Part shown: positions 52,041 through 52,288 of the stretch, in pieces
How the letters are laid out: each line of letters begins with the position of its first letter
Numbering within the stretch: the stretch's first letter is position 1
From: Candidatus Binatia bacterium
GTDB lineage: Bacteria > Desulfobacterota > Binatia > UBA9968
Length of the DNA: 52,288 bases
Direction of reading: 5' to 3'
NCBI GenBank assembly: GCA_036504975.1
Contig: DASXUF010000190.1
Coordinates: forward strand, 1 to 52,288
Program-made: the position numbers and the translations under genes
The notes under the pieces: generated by a model
What the model was told of the DNA's origin: nothing
Databases searched by the model: none
What the model saw: only the letters and a program-made list of their open reading frames with translations

Positions 52041-52288
52041 ATGAACCCGGTACAGCAGCTCAACGAAACCATCACGCGCTGCAAGCGATGCCCGCGCCTG
52101 GTCCGCTGGCGCGAGCAAGCGGCGAAGAATCCGCCGCTGCGCTATCGGGGACAAAAATATTGGGCCAAGCCGCTGCCGGGATTCGGCGATCCCGCGGCGC
52201 GTCTTTTCATCGTCGGCCTGGCGCCGGCGGCGCACGGCGGCAATCGCACGGGTAGAATCTTTACCGGCGACCGCAGCGGCGACTGGCT
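52041..52288 (+). CDS. Family 5 uracil-DNA glycosylase (UDGb), truncated by window end
   Basis: The 82 visible codons start MNPVQQLNETITRCKRCPRL, with the first two iron-sulfur cysteines (RCKRC). They continue YWAKPLPGFGDPAARLFIVG and GLAPAAHGGNRTGRIFTGD, the motif A of family 5 (Thermus UDGb-like) glycosylases. These remove uracil and other deaminated bases from DNA. AGGA lies upstream of ATG 52041. Divergent from HK3. The rest, including motif B and the remaining cysteines, is outside the window. Confidence 0.9.
   Translation, partial: MNPVQQLNETITRCKRCPRLVRWREQAAKNPPLRYRGQKYWAKPLPGFGDPAARLFIVGLAPAAHGGNRTGRIFTGDRSGDW

Overview
The window is a GC-rich (about 60 %) chromosomal segment of a bacterium, probably an uncultivated soil or sediment lineage of the Desulfobacterota/Binatota/Methylomirabilota-Rokubacteria type. 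This placement is only an impression. It rests on the paired ACMSD-like amidohydrolases, orphan solute-binding proteins, a DUF4175-TPR-MoxR-DUF58-BatA-DUF4159 cluster and many dispersed palindromic repeats. There is no rRNA, ribosomal protein or tRNA to anchor taxonomy. No gene-free stretch exceeds 300 bases; the two longest (1606-1903 and 9679-9971) hold only a promoter and repeat debris.

Layout. (1) 1-1.9 kb is scrap: the 3' end of a group II intron, a solitary HicB, a 47-codon ATPase stub behind a perfect 30-bp palindrome, and an intact HicBA pair. (2) 1.9-10.9 kb is catabolic or transport: a TAXI-like and an ABC-type solute-binding protein, a radical SAM enzyme overlapping an O-methyltransferase, two amidohydrolases, a DapA-family aldolase/lyase and a quinone oxidoreductase. 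(3) 10.9-27.5 kb (minus strand) is a Bat/MoxR-type envelope operon: DUF4175 protein, TPR/peptidase-MA protein, MoxR, then DUF58, BatA-like, DUF4159, VWA/GATase-like and an MBL protein. It is split between MoxR and DUF58 by a 3.4-kb accessory island. The island carries a DUF4062-coiled-coil protein with a FYVE-like zinc finger, HicBA, small orphan genes, a retropepsin-like protease and an unknown HX3H protein.

(4) 27.7-33.4 kb (plus strand) holds an orphan EutA homologue with a His-rich tail, a degenerate MBL protein, pilT-pilU and a LigB-type dioxygenase. (5) 33.4-35.0 kb is a decaying toxin/immunity patch: antitoxin plus frameshifted ParE, Imm8, and an FRG protein with two offsetting frameshifts. 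(6) 35.0-44.0 kb (minus) is a fumarate/succinate block: fumC, a type-E-like complex II (flavoprotein, Fe-S and CCG subunits) and a classical FrdABCD. The two complex II enzymes are adjacent, and the type-E flavoprotein has Asn where the FAD-linking His normally sits.

(7) 44.1-51.8 kb (minus) has three tandem hybrid-sensor histidine kinases with near-identical kinase cores and no response regulator. Each is preceded by the same terminator-like leader hairpin (left arm GCCCGACTGGA or CCCGACTGGA). (8) The window ends in the 5' part of a family-5 uracil-DNA glycosylase gene.

The strongest candidates for something undescribed are the DUF4062/FYVE-like protein in the operon-splitting island, the shared leader hairpin of the three kinases, and the paired complex II/fumarase block with the Asn-substituted flavoprotein.
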